A stretch of DNA of 64,000 bases from Candidatus Uabimicrobium amorphum (GTDB taxonomy: Bacteria; Planctomycetota; Uabimicrobiia; Uabimicrobiales; Uabimicrobiaceae): NCBI RefSeq assembly GCF_009002475.1, contig NZ_AP019860.1, positions 3,844,001 to 3,908,000 on the forward strand, given 5' to 3'. Below are positions 7,972-16,359 of this stretch, one piece after another. A program made the translations under genes and the position numbers. The notes under the pieces are model-generated. The model was not told where the DNA came from. It was given only the letters and a program-made list of their open reading frames with translations, and searched no databases. The number at the start of each line of letters is the position of its first letter. The stretch's first letter is position 1.

Positions 7972-8330
7972 CAAAACGCCCTCGCTGTTGCAAATATCTG
8001 TATCGTTGCATCACCCGAATCAGAAAGCACATCGAGAATCACCCACTTGCCACCCAATGTTATTTCGATCTTTTTCGCACATCCAGCTTCGATGATCTCC
8101 TCCGTTTGCGCAATGGAAGTCCCAATACCAGGAGCCGTCTCGTCGATACCTTCGTGGATCGTCAAAGTCACTTGCACATTACTATGAATAAGAACCACAA
8201 GCTTTGCCTGCCCCACAATCGCAAAGTGTTTTGTCGTTCTACGCGAAGGCGAACCGCTAGTGCTACCAACAAAATCATCGATGATCATCATTTCCTGCTT
8301 AGTTGGTGCAATCATTCGCGTTTCTTCCAT
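7971..8330 (-). CDS. Beta-rich hypothetical protein
   Basis: 119 residues behind a strong ribosome site (AAGGAGGTG, 8 bases before the ATG). Predicted mostly beta strand (FAIVGQAKLVVLIHSNVQVT and KKIEITLGGKWVILDV). No membrane segment. It follows the 182-residue gene by 5 bases and overlaps the next gene. By position and composition likely a small virion or fibre protein. Its pattern of paired strands separated by Gly/Asp turns resembles the neighbouring module protein, so it may be a diverged duplicate. Confidence 0.6.
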   Translation of the reverse strand: MEETRMIAPTKQEMMIIDDFVGSTSGSPSRRTTKHFAIVGQAKLVVLIHSNVQVTLTIHEGIDETAPGIGTSIAQTEEIIEAGCAKKIEITLGGKWVILDVLSDSGDATIQIFATARAF

Positions 8331-8335
8331 CAGAT

Positions 8336-8884
8336 TTACACCTCCTTATTCGGATAAAACCACGCGTAAACATTGAGCAACAACACATGGTCATACACCG
8401 CACTTTGGTTCAGTACCTTCCAGTAGATATCCTGATTTTCCTTACAAATAGCGTGATACCTCTCGGAAGTAATAAAGTTGTCCGGAAATGTCGCCACTCC
8501 AGAGGCGGCACTTGATTGCGTTAACAATCCACCGCTATACACCGCACTACTTCCCGGTGTGCGATCTTCTTTCACAAAGCGACTGTTAAACGTACCTCTG
8601 CTTTTATTGGGATCTGCGAATTTACCCGACTTAAATAAGTAGTGATCCCCAACATCGAGAACGATATTGCAATCCTGTTCTGCCTGCGCTGAAAACGCGC
8701 GAAAGGTTATCTTCTTTGTGACGACAGTATGCCCAACTTCCGCTTTAGTCACCGGAATCCACAACACTTCCCCCGCCGGAATCAAAACCTGTTGCGGCGA
8801 ACGTGCCAGGCTGCGTGATTCGTAAGTTTCGGCAATTCCCGACAAAAACCTGTATTTTGCTAGATATTGACCATGTTCACTCAT
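8336..8884 (-). CDS. Hypothetical structural-type protein, 182 residues
   Basis: Beta-rich, no signal peptide or membrane helix. Segments such as 'QQVLIPAGEVLWIPVTKAE', a central Gly/Ser/Ala-rich loop (residues 110-130) and a closing beta stretch with many aromatics (YDHVLLLNVYAWFYP) fit a jelly-roll or sandwich fold. It lies between the two other beta-rich proteins and is tightly packed with them (1-5 base gaps), as expected for virion genes. No family recognised. Confidence 0.6.
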   Translation of the reverse strand: MSEHGQYLAKYRFLSGIAETYESRSLARSPQQVLIPAGEVLWIPVTKAEVGHTVVTKKITFRAFSAQAEQDCNIVLDVGDHYLFKSGKFADPNKSRGTFNSRFVKEDRTPGSSAVYSGGLLTQSSAASGVATFPDNFITSERYHAICKENQDIYWKVLNQSAVYDHVLLLNVYAWFYPNKEV

Positions 8885-8885
8885 A

Positions 8886-9788
8886 CTAAACGCCTATATT
8901 TGCATAAAAGTTTGCTCCGGTTAGCGTCACAAAAATACGATTGGGATTCCCCGATAAGTCGGTAAACTCAAAACGCAATCGCTCTTTTGGTGAAAGTACC
9001 ATCGGCAAACGAAAATCCCAATAACGCTCACGATTTCCTGCAAATGCATTGCTGTTGATCTCCACGTTATTGAACTCCACACTAGAGTTTGCACGCTTGA
9101 TATTGAGCTTGAACTCACCATCGCTAAAAAAACTAATGCGCTTCCAGTAAAAAAATGCATCACTACGCATGGTGATAAACGAAGCTTCATTGCCATTTGC
9201 CACCAACGCCACATCATTGTCCGTGGTATAAAAATACGTGCGCAAACTACGCGACAGTGCGCCAAATTCTTTGTACTGTAGGTCGTTGATGTCAAAATAA
9301 TAACGATGCCCCAAATACGTTTGTACAATTCCTTTGGTGACGTTGTCATTTGCTCCATTACGCGCTTCGAGATCAATCACCTGATCGCGATCGATCAAAA
9401 TCGGAAACGGCAGAAAAAACGGTCGCTCATTGGTACCAATCACCGTCTGCGCATGAATCTTGCGATTCATAAACTCACTGCCACTCTGATGGTCTTTCAA
9501 CAAAAACGTATAATCCAAATCATCCTGGTCACCAGTCAACGCGTAGATTTCGATATCACCACCAAAATCATTGGTCATTGTCGCAAATCCAATTTCCTGC
9601 GCCGACAATAGCAAACGATTTGTTCCGGCACTATTTTCATCAAACGACAACCAATACGGCGTCATCTTTTGTAGCAATGGATTCGGCAAAGCCATCTCCC
9701 CGTCGCGCTTCACGATAAACGGTTCTCCACTAAAGAGAAAATTTGTCGCAACGGGTTTGAGCTTTGCCTCTATTTGTCTACGAGGCAT
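8886..9788 (-). CDS. Candidate capsid or major structural protein, 300 residues
   Basis: Beta-rich with two similar-sized halves (about residues 1-150 and 150-300), each with alternating hydrophobic strands and ending in Pro/Arg-rich loops. Characteristic stretches are 'RPFFLPFPILIDRDQVIDLE', 'YLGHRYYFD', 'FYTTDNDVAL' and 'LPMVLSPKERLRFEFTD'. Length and two-part build fit a double jelly-roll capsid protein, such as those of small tailless membrane-containing phages. This is a fold guess, not a family match. It could equally be a fibre or vertex protein. Preceded by GAGGGT at good spacing. It is one of two best capsid candidates, with the next gene upstream. Confidence 0.65.
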   Translation of the reverse strand: MPRRQIEAKLKPVATNFLFSGEPFIVKRDGEMALPNPLLQKMTPYWLSFDENSAGTNRLLLSAQEIGFATMTNDFGGDIEIYALTGDQDDLDYTFLLKDHQSGSEFMNRKIHAQTVIGTNERPFFLPFPILIDRDQVIDLEARNGANDNVTKGIVQTYLGHRYYFDINDLQYKEFGALSRSLRTYFYTTDNDVALVANGNEASFITMRSDAFFYWKRISFFSDGEFKLNIKRANSSVEFNNVEINSNAFAGNRERYWDFRLPMVLSPKERLRFEFTDLSGNPNRIFVTLTGANFYANIGV

Positions 9789-9814
9789 AAGCTACCCTCA
9801 ATAAAATAACTGGA

Positions 9815-10432
9815 TTAAACCGTTGGTCGCGCCAATATCCCGTGCAAACCATAAGTAACCGGCATCGCGGTATTAAAATCCCCACCACCGATCACATCGA
9901 TGCTCGCCTCAAAACTCTCCTGATCCACAATATGTAGAGGCTTTTTCATTACCGACACGTTGTAATACGTATTCGGCAACGGAACACCATTGGTCACAAA
10001 GTCACGCGTCGTCGGAGAACCAACCGAATCTGCGTAACCATAACCTTGGATACCACCTCCAGGCGGTACATAATGCAAACGCGCATTGACATACTCTTTG
10101 CCGGATATTTTGAATCGCAGTACGCCAAAGTTAAACAAGTTGGCAATGTCGGCAACGTCAGCGCCATTCGGACAAAACACCGTAATCCCATAAAGGAAAA
10201 ACTCGTTCGGTTTTGCCAATTGCCCATCGGTTTTCAGGTTGGTCTGACGATCATTCGTTCCCGAAGAACTGCGGAAAAACGTCAAATTCTGATTTCCAGA
10301 TCCCGTTCCCGAACCCAAAACGGCTTCGCTGTGTAAGATCCACTTCACCGTTTCTAGTATTGCATCGCCGCGATCTTTCTTCAGCATACGCAGCGACTTT
10401 CCCATTGCACTTGGGCGGGTAATAATTTCCAT
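9815..10432 (-). CDS. Candidate capsid protein, 205 residues
   Basis: A short basic N-terminal region (residues 1-30) precedes a single beta-rich domain rich in Gly/Asn/Thr: 'NLTFFRSSSG', 'DGQLAKPNEFFLYGITVFCP', 'LHYVPPGGGIQGYG', ending 'ESFEASIDVIGGG'. The composition (few Lys/Cys, many Gly, Asn, Phe) and the basic N-terminal arm are typical of single jelly-roll coat proteins. Together with the 300-residue neighbour it could form a two-component shell. No sequence family recognised; fold assignment is inference. Confidence 0.6.
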   Translation of the reverse strand: MEIITRPSAMGKSLRMLKKDRGDAILETVKWILHSEAVLGSGTGSGNQNLTFFRSSSGTNDRQTNLKTDGQLAKPNEFFLYGITVFCPNGADVADIANLFNFGVLRFKISGKEYVNARLHYVPPGGGIQGYGYADSVGSPTTRDFVTNGVPLPNTYYNVSVMKKPLHIVDQESFEASIDVIGGGDFNTAMPVTYGLHGILARPTV

Positions 10433-10466
10433 ATCTATAAGTCTCCTAGTCCGTGGAATGTTGTTG

Positions 10467-11009
10467 TTACATAATCTTCACTGGCTTTTCGTCCGCGGTC
10501 ATGTACGCGCCAGTTTGGTTAATTTGTGATTTGTTCGTCAAGTAAGCCCCGGTACGATTCACCGTCAAATAAGCTCCCGTGGATGCCGGTGCGCTAATCG
10601 CCAGACGCTTTCTCTCCTCGACAAGAAGTGCCGCCGAACTCTGCGCATTTTCGCCAAAGGCATTTTTGATTTCGAGAATGCACTTGAGCGCGTTTAGAAT
10701 AGACGCTCCCAAACCACCCATCTTCACCGCCTTGACATTTTGCTCCTTGACCTTCATCGCCTTTGCTACCTTGTACGTTGCCCAAGTCGCCGCCAAGCCT
10801 CCTGCCGCTTTCGATGCTGCCTGTGCACCGCGATAAATAGACACCCTACCTTTGTCACTTAGGGAATTGGCGTTGAGAATCTTGTCCGCCACCATCGGAG
10901 AAACAAGCTTTTCCACTTCTCGCCCCGCAAGCTCAGACACTCCCATGCCTCCAGATACCCAAGCGATTCCAGAGAGATCCATCTTTCTCTTTTTTGCTTT
11001 TTTCGCCAT
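10467..11009 (-). CDS. Ala-rich protein with C-terminal GAYLT repeats
   Basis: 180 residues, behind a GAGGT ribosome site. After a basic N-terminus (AKKAKKRKMD) it has an Ala/Gly-rich helical stretch (residues 60-110) that could insert in a membrane. The C-terminus carries three spaced copies of the motif TGAYLT/TGAYMT within about 35 residues. Short repeated motifs at a flexible tail are common in phage structural or assembly proteins that bind a partner in several copies. No family recognised. Confidence 0.6.
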   Translation of the reverse strand: MAKKAKKRKMDLSGIAWVSGGMGVSELAGREVEKLVSPMVADKILNANSLSDKGRVSIYRGAQAASKAAGGLAATWATYKVAKAMKVKEQNVKAVKMGGLGASILNALKCILEIKNAFGENAQSSAALLVEERKRLAISAPASTGAYLTVNRTGAYLTNKSQINQTGAYMTADEKPVKIM

Positions 11010-11062
11010 TTCGTTACCTCGTTATTATTGCGATTTGTAAAATTAACGTTTTCATTATGTGA

Positions 11063-11551
11063 TCATCGTCTCAGCAGTAACAATAGAGCCAAGCCACCAC
11101 CGACAAGTAACAATGTATTGCTACTAACCGAAAATCCACCTCCTGCCAGACCAATCGCGCGTTCTTTCTTCGCCAGTTCCGTTTGCAAGAAATTGGCTGC
11201 TTCCTGATTTTGCTGCTTTGCCTGTACCAACGAAGCCTTCAGTATCTCCTGCTCTTTCTTTAACTGATCAATGGTTTTGATTTGCGCCTCTTCTCTCTCA
11301 TCGCGATCAAAACTACGAATAATCTCACCTATCGCAATCACATTGTCTTTCTGTGCCGCGACATTGGTGATGATGTTATTCGCCAAATCTATCGTGCCCT
11401 GAGAGACACTAGTCAAAGTCGCAAAACCTTTTTCCAAAATAGAAGGCTCCGGCTTTTTCTCCACTAGCGAAAGCTCTTGTATGACGGGATTTGCCTCTAG
11501 ATCACCTATGAACTCATCGAAAGTCCCCTGTTGTTCAAACTCATTTGCCAT
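11063..11551 (-). CDS. Tail-anchored coiled-coil protein
   Basis: 162 residues. Residues 75-135 form a charged coiled coil (QIKTIDQLKKEQEILKASLV and following). The extreme C-terminus is a transmembrane helix (TLLLVGGGLALLLLLRR) with no charged tail beyond Arg-Arg. There is no signal peptide, so it would be tail-anchored with its bulk on the cytoplasmic or virion-interior side. The design is the same as in the next gene (11805-12398), suggesting a pair of membrane-bound structural proteins. AAAGGA precedes the ATG. Confidence 0.65.
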   Translation of the reverse strand: MANEFEQQGTFDEFIGDLEANPVIQELSLVEKKPEPSILEKGFATLTSVSQGTIDLANNIITNVAAQKDNVIAIGEIIRSFDRDEREEAQIKTIDQLKKEQEILKASLVQAKQQNQEAANFLQTELAKKERAIGLAGGGFSVSSNTLLLVGGGLALLLLLRR

Positions 11552-11635
11552 GCGTCGTTTCCTTTATTTGATTTTCTCTAAAGCTTGTCGTTCCGTGCTT
11601 GACATGACCAATTCATAATCATGAAGCCAAGTGAA

Positions 11636-11755
11636 TTAACTCATTACAATGACTTACAATACTTGTCATCCCGCACTTGATGCGGGACCCAGTCGCATAA
11701 ACTGGTTTCCTGCTTTCGCAGGAATGACACGAAACGTAAATTTTTCATGAGTTAA
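11636..11755. repeat. MITE-like palindromic repeat in the operon gap
   Basis: Terminal inverted repeat TTAACTCAT (11636-11644) / ATGAGTTAA (11747-11755). Inside are TGTCATcCC and GGaATGACA arms flanking two hairpins (CCCGCA..TGCGGG and TTCCTGC..GCAGGAA). Strings of this 'GTCATxCCCGC' type form a dispersed repeat family in many bacteria. It fills most of the 253-base gap 11552-11804, which otherwise holds no gene. Confidence 0.6.
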
Positions 11756-11804
11756 ATCTTAATTCAATAGCAATGAGCGCCTTTATGGAACAGTTGTAAA
11801 TCTT

Positions 11805-12398
11805 TTATCGATTTTGGCTTTGAGACCTTGATTTATTCTTAGACCCACCGAACAGTAGAAACGCCAATATCCCACCGCCAATGAACAACATCGGAGAAAC
11901 ATTGCCACGATTCGTTGGCCGCTGAATTGGTGCCAATACTTGTTCCTGAGCTGGTACAACATCAATACTTTGAGATTCAGGTGTATCCACTGTTTGCAAA
12001 ATCACATTGTCTTCCACCAACTCCGTATCTTTCCCCGTTTGCTTTTCAAACTGCAACGATACCAACTCGCGTTTGATCTCTTCTTCAAGTTGCAATGTCT
12101 TTGCCTGAGAAATTTGCAGATCAGCGATGGCGCGCTCTACCTCTAAATCAATCTCCTGCGATGCTCTGGAACCTTCGATTTGTAAATCCAGTATCTCCAA
12201 CTCACGTTCAGTGGTTTTGCTTTGAATATCCAGTTGTCTCTCCGCGATCTCTTCTTGCAACTTGAGTTGCTCTTCTTGTAAATCCAGTCCCTTGATCGTG
12301 CCAAACGCCGAGATCCCCACATTTCCCAAAGTAGAAATTGTCGTAGAAAGTGCCAGCGCACTCGATAAATCCAAAAATCCCGTTCCTGTTCTATGCAT
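11805..12398 (-). CDS. Coiled-coil protein with C-terminal membrane helix
   Basis: 197 residues. A weakly hydrophobic N-terminal region (residues 8-30) is followed by a long continuous coiled coil (about 38-120; QEEQLKLQEEIAERQLDIQ and following), a Pro/Gln linker, and a membrane helix (SPMLFIGGGILAFLLFGG) before a short basic tail. The tail resembles that of the 11063 protein (GGG core followed by a basic end). Likely a membrane-bound structural protein of the element. The start overlaps the upstream stop by 8 bases. Confidence 0.65.
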   Translation of the reverse strand: MHRTGTGFLDLSSALALSTTISTLGNVGISAFGTIKGLDLQEEQLKLQEEIAERQLDIQSKTTERELEILDLQIEGSRASQEIDLEVERAIADLQISQAKTLQLEEEIKRELVSLQFEKQTGKDTELVEDNVILQTVDTPESQSIDVVPAQEQVLAPIQRPTNRGNVSPMLFIGGGILAFLLFGGSKNKSRSQSQNR

Positions 12399-14229
12399 GC
12401 TTTGCCTTTCTTATCTCGCCAAGTAGCACCTTCATTTCATTGGCAAACTCTTTCTCCAAACGCATAACCTCTAACGTTTCTTTGGCGAAAACCTGCTTTT
12501 CAATCACTTCCTTGCGTCTTTCATTTGCCGTTTGCAATTCACCAAGCAATGCATCGTAACGCCCCAACAAATCTTGCTCTAACTTCGCATATTCCTGATC
12601 ATAAACAGCGCGACGATTCTCTCCAAATTCTACCGCCAATTGATCTTCTAGGTCATTTTCAAAAGCGGCCTGGTTCTCCTCTTGTAGCTCTTGCGCACGC
12701 AATGCATTTTGTTGATCGATTTCCGCGGCCAAATTCTTCTTGTTTTCGTTCGATATCTTCCAAAAGTGCTGCAAGTCATTGATGTCCTTCATCGCATTAG
12801 CAAACATCGACGCAACGAAAGACTTATCCACCGCCATTTGGCACAAAAGAAAAAAGGCGATCTTCGCGGCAATATCTCGCTCTAAATCGTCATAGTTACT
12901 ATCGATTTTTACGTCACTTACAAAGTGGTGATATGCCTCTTTGAATTTATCGATATTCTCATTGGAACGCTGCACTTGATCGCTATTAAAATAAGGCGTT
13001 TCTTCTAAACTCGGCAACGTCGCAAAGTAATTATTTTTGTTAGCATTGCACGTCGCCAGTTTGTGCTTTTCGATGCTTCTACCCAACGTCTGAATCGCCA
13101 AGCTAAAAAACTCATGCGTCTTTCGATAACTAAACATGTTACGCCCACTAAAAAGAGCGATACGCGCTCCGACTTTATATCTTTCTACTTGCGCGACAAT
13201 CTCTTCCTCGATCTTCTGTGTCGTTCGCGATTCTTCAAGATTTATGGTGATAAACTTGTGCAGCAATTTCTGCATAAGAAAATGAAAACGCACTTCTTTT
13301 TGCATTACCAATCGCATGGTTGCCGGATCATTCATGATTTGAACATTTTTTCTTCCCGAACTCGTTCCCTGCAACAAATCAATTTTGTAAAAAGGTATTT
13401 GGATTACCTTAAAATGTGGAGCACCTGCGATATAGTACTTAGAAAAAGGCATCGAAACCGGTATCAGCGACGCATACTCATTTAAATTCGCTGTCAATCG
13501 TTCAATCTGACTACAACACCTAAACAGTTTCGGAATAAACACATAAAAAGCGCCCTTGCCATCGCTCTCTTCTAATTTCTGCGAGTAATACATCGCCGAA
13601 TAAGCAACCGCAAAATCAGCAATAAACTTATCGTCCTGCTCGCGAAACAGTGCCTCATTATCGATTACCAACTGTAGTCGCTCGTTCACAAGATCCGCCA
13701 AATCCCCCACCCAAACCGACTCAATTGGCAATAACAATTCAGCAAGAGATTTCCCCTTACGCAACTCAGACAAAATGTACTTCGCATTGGCATACGCCAG
13801 TAATTTACGCACAATCTTCTTTAAGTCGCGCTTGTACTCAATCTCATTACGCCACTCAAGCTTTGTATTCACATTACTCATTTCGTAAATCATGCGCTGA
13901 AGTTTTCGCGAACGCTTATGAAAACCAGCTCCACCATGAGGACGCTTAAAAACTTTCATAGGAACACTAGAAAACGTAATCCAATTGTCATACTCCGCAA
14001 CAGCTTTTGTCTCAACCTCGATCTCATCTTGTGGACGATCCTCACTAAAATCTGCACTGATCGCTTTTTGTAACACTTCCTCCATAAAAGGAACATATGT
14101 CTGCTCTTTTCGCGAAACCCTATGCTCAGTAATCCGCTCGTGTCGTAGATACTGCCTTCCAATAGACGGTTCTTCTTTGTATCTGATATTTGTCTGACTA
14201 AACGGCAACGGAAGCTGAATTTTCTGCAT
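12391..14229 (-). CDS. Large helical protein, 612 residues
   Basis: Starts at the ATG 14229 (MQKIQLPLPF) behind AGAAGG; a TTG three codons upstream is also in frame. Largely helical and charged, without signal peptide or transmembrane segment. The last 150 residues form a coiled coil rich in Glu, Gln and Ala. The middle contains many aromatic and basic residues but no motif I recognise. As the largest protein of the leftward operon and a neighbour of the transglutaminase-like protein, it could be an internal virion or scaffold protein. Overlaps both neighbours. Confidence 0.65.
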   Translation of the reverse strand: MQKIQLPLPFSQTNIRYKEEPSIGRQYLRHERITEHRVSRKEQTYVPFMEEVLQKAISADFSEDRPQDEIEVETKAVAEYDNWITFSSVPMKVFKRPHGGAGFHKRSRKLQRMIYEMSNVNTKLEWRNEIEYKRDLKKIVRKLLAYANAKYILSELRKGKSLAELLLPIESVWVGDLADLVNERLQLVIDNEALFREQDDKFIADFAVAYSAMYYSQKLEESDGKGAFYVFIPKLFRCCSQIERLTANLNEYASLIPVSMPFSKYYIAGAPHFKVIQIPFYKIDLLQGTSSGRKNVQIMNDPATMRLVMQKEVRFHFLMQKLLHKFITINLEESRTTQKIEEEIVAQVERYKVGARIALFSGRNMFSYRKTHEFFSLAIQTLGRSIEKHKLATCNANKNNYFATLPSLEETPYFNSDQVQRSNENIDKFKEAYHHFVSDVKIDSNYDDLERDIAAKIAFFLLCQMAVDKSFVASMFANAMKDINDLQHFWKISNENKKNLAAEIDQQNALRAQELQEENQAAFENDLEDQLAVEFGENRRAVYDQEYAKLEQDLLGRYDALLGELQTANERRKEVIEKQVFAKETLEVMRLEKEFANEMKVLLGEIRKAKHA

Positions 14230-15637
14230 CGCGTGCAACCTTCTGTGCTAATAACTGAATTTGTAATTTACGCTGTTCAATATCTGCTTTATGCAACTCG
14301 ATTCTCTTTTGCGAAGCGATCTCCATCTCAGCGGTAAAGTTCTTGATCTCTTGATTGTTCTCATCGCGAAACTGTTTGATTTTCAACTCATATTCCTCAT
14401 GAAGTTGCTGAAACTTGCGCAATATCTCAATATCTTTTTCCAACTTCAAGATCACCTCTTGCTGTGCCTGAGCTTGGGCAAGTACCTGTGCTTTAATCTG
14501 CTTCAACTCATCAAGTAGCTTTTCTTTTTCGTCTATGGCATTTTGCACATCAATCGCCGTTTTCGCTGTCTGGGCAATCTGAGTAACCGCAACCAAAGCC
14601 ACATTACCCACCGCCGCAGCTCCCGCGCTCAAAATCGTCATTGCAATCGATAACAAAACGCCCCACTCCTCAGCACTCATCTCCAAAGGCGAACCTTCGG
14701 GAATGGTCAACGCCGAAAAAGTAGCATTCTCCACAATCATCGGGCTAACCGCAACGCGCGACGCTCCCGATGCAATGGCATTGATACCACTATTTCCCTG
14801 CATAAAAAGAGAACGCGCCAAAGCCCCCGCAACCTGCGAAACAACAATCGCTGCCGCCGCCTTGATTACCGTTTGTGCAATACCACCAAACGGTCCCAAA
14901 TCCTCCGTCAGATCATCTAAACCTTTGGCGATTTTTTCAAACAACCGACGCCGCTCATCGCGAATTTTACGCGCCAATCGAGAAATCGGTTGATAGATAT
15001 CCTTGAAGTTCTTCTCAGCAAAACGCTTAATTTCTTTAATAGGCCGACGAATGACATTCTTCTCGAACTTGCGAAAAAAACGACTAAGCTCCTTGAATAT
15101 CTTGCCAAAAAACCCCGTTCCCACAGAACCATCAAGATACACATAATGCCGCACAACTTCCGGTTTAGGCTTCCAGCCCGCTTCTGCGCCATTCACCGTA
15201 GCATCATAAGCACGCCACTCATTCTCGCCAACCTCGACTTCATAATAAACATGGTCAATCTGCACCTCATTGTCCGCAGCAATCAACACCGCACGCGAAT
15301 AGTTTCCCACCGCCGCATTGAGCGCCATCCCCAAGATCACAAAGTCATCACAATCCCCAAAACCCTCTTTGAGTGTGGTCTTGCTATCCTGGTACAACTC
15401 CGTGGTGACAGGATCAAACTGATAGTGAATATTTTCCGCAATCCAATCATGAATCGCATCCGCCTTCTCTCGCGCATTCTTACTATTCGCATGCCACTCA
15501 CTACAAATACCCCGCGCCAAACGAATGATGTCAAGATCCATCGAATCGCTTTCCGTGATCTTCACCAGCTTTTGCGTGTTGGCAATGATCCCAGCATTAT
15601 CCCCGTGAAATTTGTGATATGAAACTACAGCTTCCAT
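14198..15637 (-). CDS. Transglutaminase-like protein with membrane and coiled-coil regions
   Basis: 479 residues from the ATG at 15637 (GGAAAG, 5-base spacing); a TTG at 15664 is possible. Residues 30-150 form a transglutaminase/papain-like fold with the triad Cys96 (GFGDCDDF), His129 (IDHVYYEVEV) and Asp145 (YDATV). Such domains act as peptidases or crosslinking enzymes; in phages similar folds serve in cell-wall processing. Residues 195-270 are basic/helical, 255-350 contain hydrophobic Ala-rich stretches that may be membrane-associated, and 355-450 are a coiled coil. It is the first gene of the leftward operon. It could be a virion-associated entry or assembly enzyme. Confidence 0.75.
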   Translation of the reverse strand: MEAVVSYHKFHGDNAGIIANTQKLVKITESDSMDLDIIRLARGICSEWHANSKNAREKADAIHDWIAENIHYQFDPVTTELYQDSKTTLKEGFGDCDDFVILGMALNAAVGNYSRAVLIAADNEVQIDHVYYEVEVGENEWRAYDATVNGAEAGWKPKPEVVRHYVYLDGSVGTGFFGKIFKELSRFFRKFEKNVIRRPIKEIKRFAEKNFKDIYQPISRLARKIRDERRRLFEKIAKGLDDLTEDLGPFGGIAQTVIKAAAAIVVSQVAGALARSLFMQGNSGINAIASGASRVAVSPMIVENATFSALTIPEGSPLEMSAEEWGVLLSIAMTILSAGAAAVGNVALVAVTQIAQTAKTAIDVQNAIDEKEKLLDELKQIKAQVLAQAQAQQEVILKLEKDIEILRKFQQLHEEYELKIKQFRDENNQEIKNFTAEMEIASQKRIELHKADIEQRKLQIQLLAQKVARDAENSASVAV

Positions 15638-15793
15638 GTATTCTTTCCATGCAAAAAATGACAATCTTTATTTTGGTAATACAAATAAATTTCAAAAAAA
15701 TCAAAAAATAAACACTTTTACCTTGTCCGTAACCGTATAGAACGTAGTAGACTTTCAAAGTACTAATAACACGGACTTACAAAAGGAATCGTC
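15638..15793. promoter_or_regulatory. Divergent promoter region of element A operons
   Basis: This 156-base gap separates the leftward 15637-4854 operon from the rightward 15794-20207 operon, so both promoters must lie here. The central part is A-rich (AAAAAAATCAAAAAATAAAC), consistent with curved upstream DNA. I see TATAGA in the rightward orientation but no well-spaced -35 box, so no exact promoter is called. Confidence 0.45.
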
Positions 15794-16252
15794 ATGAAAA
15801 TAAATACCATTAAAAAGACTGCTATAATCAAAAAAGAGTACACTCCTGCACACTGCTGGATATGTAACGAAGAAATCGTTCTACAACGCTGCCATGAAAA
15901 ACAATACTTCGCCAAGTTTCACTGCAAGAAATGCTTTTCACGCGGTTTTATCCACGCAAGTAAATACAAAGAGTACATCACGACAACATACGATAAGGGA
16001 GAAGTAAAAATAGATAGCTACGAAGCGCAAAACTTTGGAGAAATACAAATCGCAGCGTTAACAGAATGTCCCATTTGCTTAGGCATGTCACTACGCGTAA
16101 AAAAGTGTACACGCAAACTAAAACAAAAAGGAAAACGCGGAAGGCCAAGGAGAGTAGTAGGCAACGCCTATTTTTGTAATTGCAAGGAGTGTAGGTTTAC
16201 CAGCTTTGTCAATAAAGGCTTGGGAAGATACATCTATTACCACAACTACTAG
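15794..16252 (+). CDS. Zinc-ribbon protein with AT-hook
   Basis: 152 residues. Three Cys pairs with zinc-ribbon spacing: CWIC / CKKC (residues 16-46), CPIC (near 93) and CNCKEC near 138. Between the second and third lies a basic AT-hook core (KRGRPRRV, residues 115-122) that typically enters the minor groove of AT-rich DNA. Expected to be a DNA-binding protein, either the activator of the rightward structural operon, whose first gene it is, or a nucleoid-like virion protein. AAAGGAA precedes the ATG. A short dispersed repeat follows before the next gene. Confidence 0.65.
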   Translation: MKINTIKKTAIIKKEYTPAHCWICNEEIVLQRCHEKQYFAKFHCKKCFSRGFIHASKYKEYITTTYDKGEVKIDSYEAQNFGEIQIAALTECPICLGMSLRVKKCTRKLKQKGKRGRPRRVVGNAYFCNCKECRFTSFVNKGLGRYIYYHNY

Positions 16253-16278
16253 TGATCAAAATTTGTGATTCACCAACG

Positions 16279-16328
16279 CAATGTCATGCCCATGCAAATG
16301 GGTTACCGCTGACGCGGTAATGACATTG
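16279..16328. repeat. Palindromic repeat with two internal hairpins
   Basis: CAATGTCAT (16279-16287) is the reverse complement of ATGACATTG (16320-16328). Between them are hairpins CCCAT-GCAA-ATGGG (289-302) and TTACCGC-TGAC-GCGGTAA (303-320). It shares the GTCAT/ATGAC ends with the repeat at 11664-11729 and belongs to the same general class of dispersed bacterial palindromes. It lies in the gap 16253-16359. Confidence 0.6.
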
Positions 16329-16359
16329 TTGTTTGCAAATTTAATAAGGGAGACAAACA

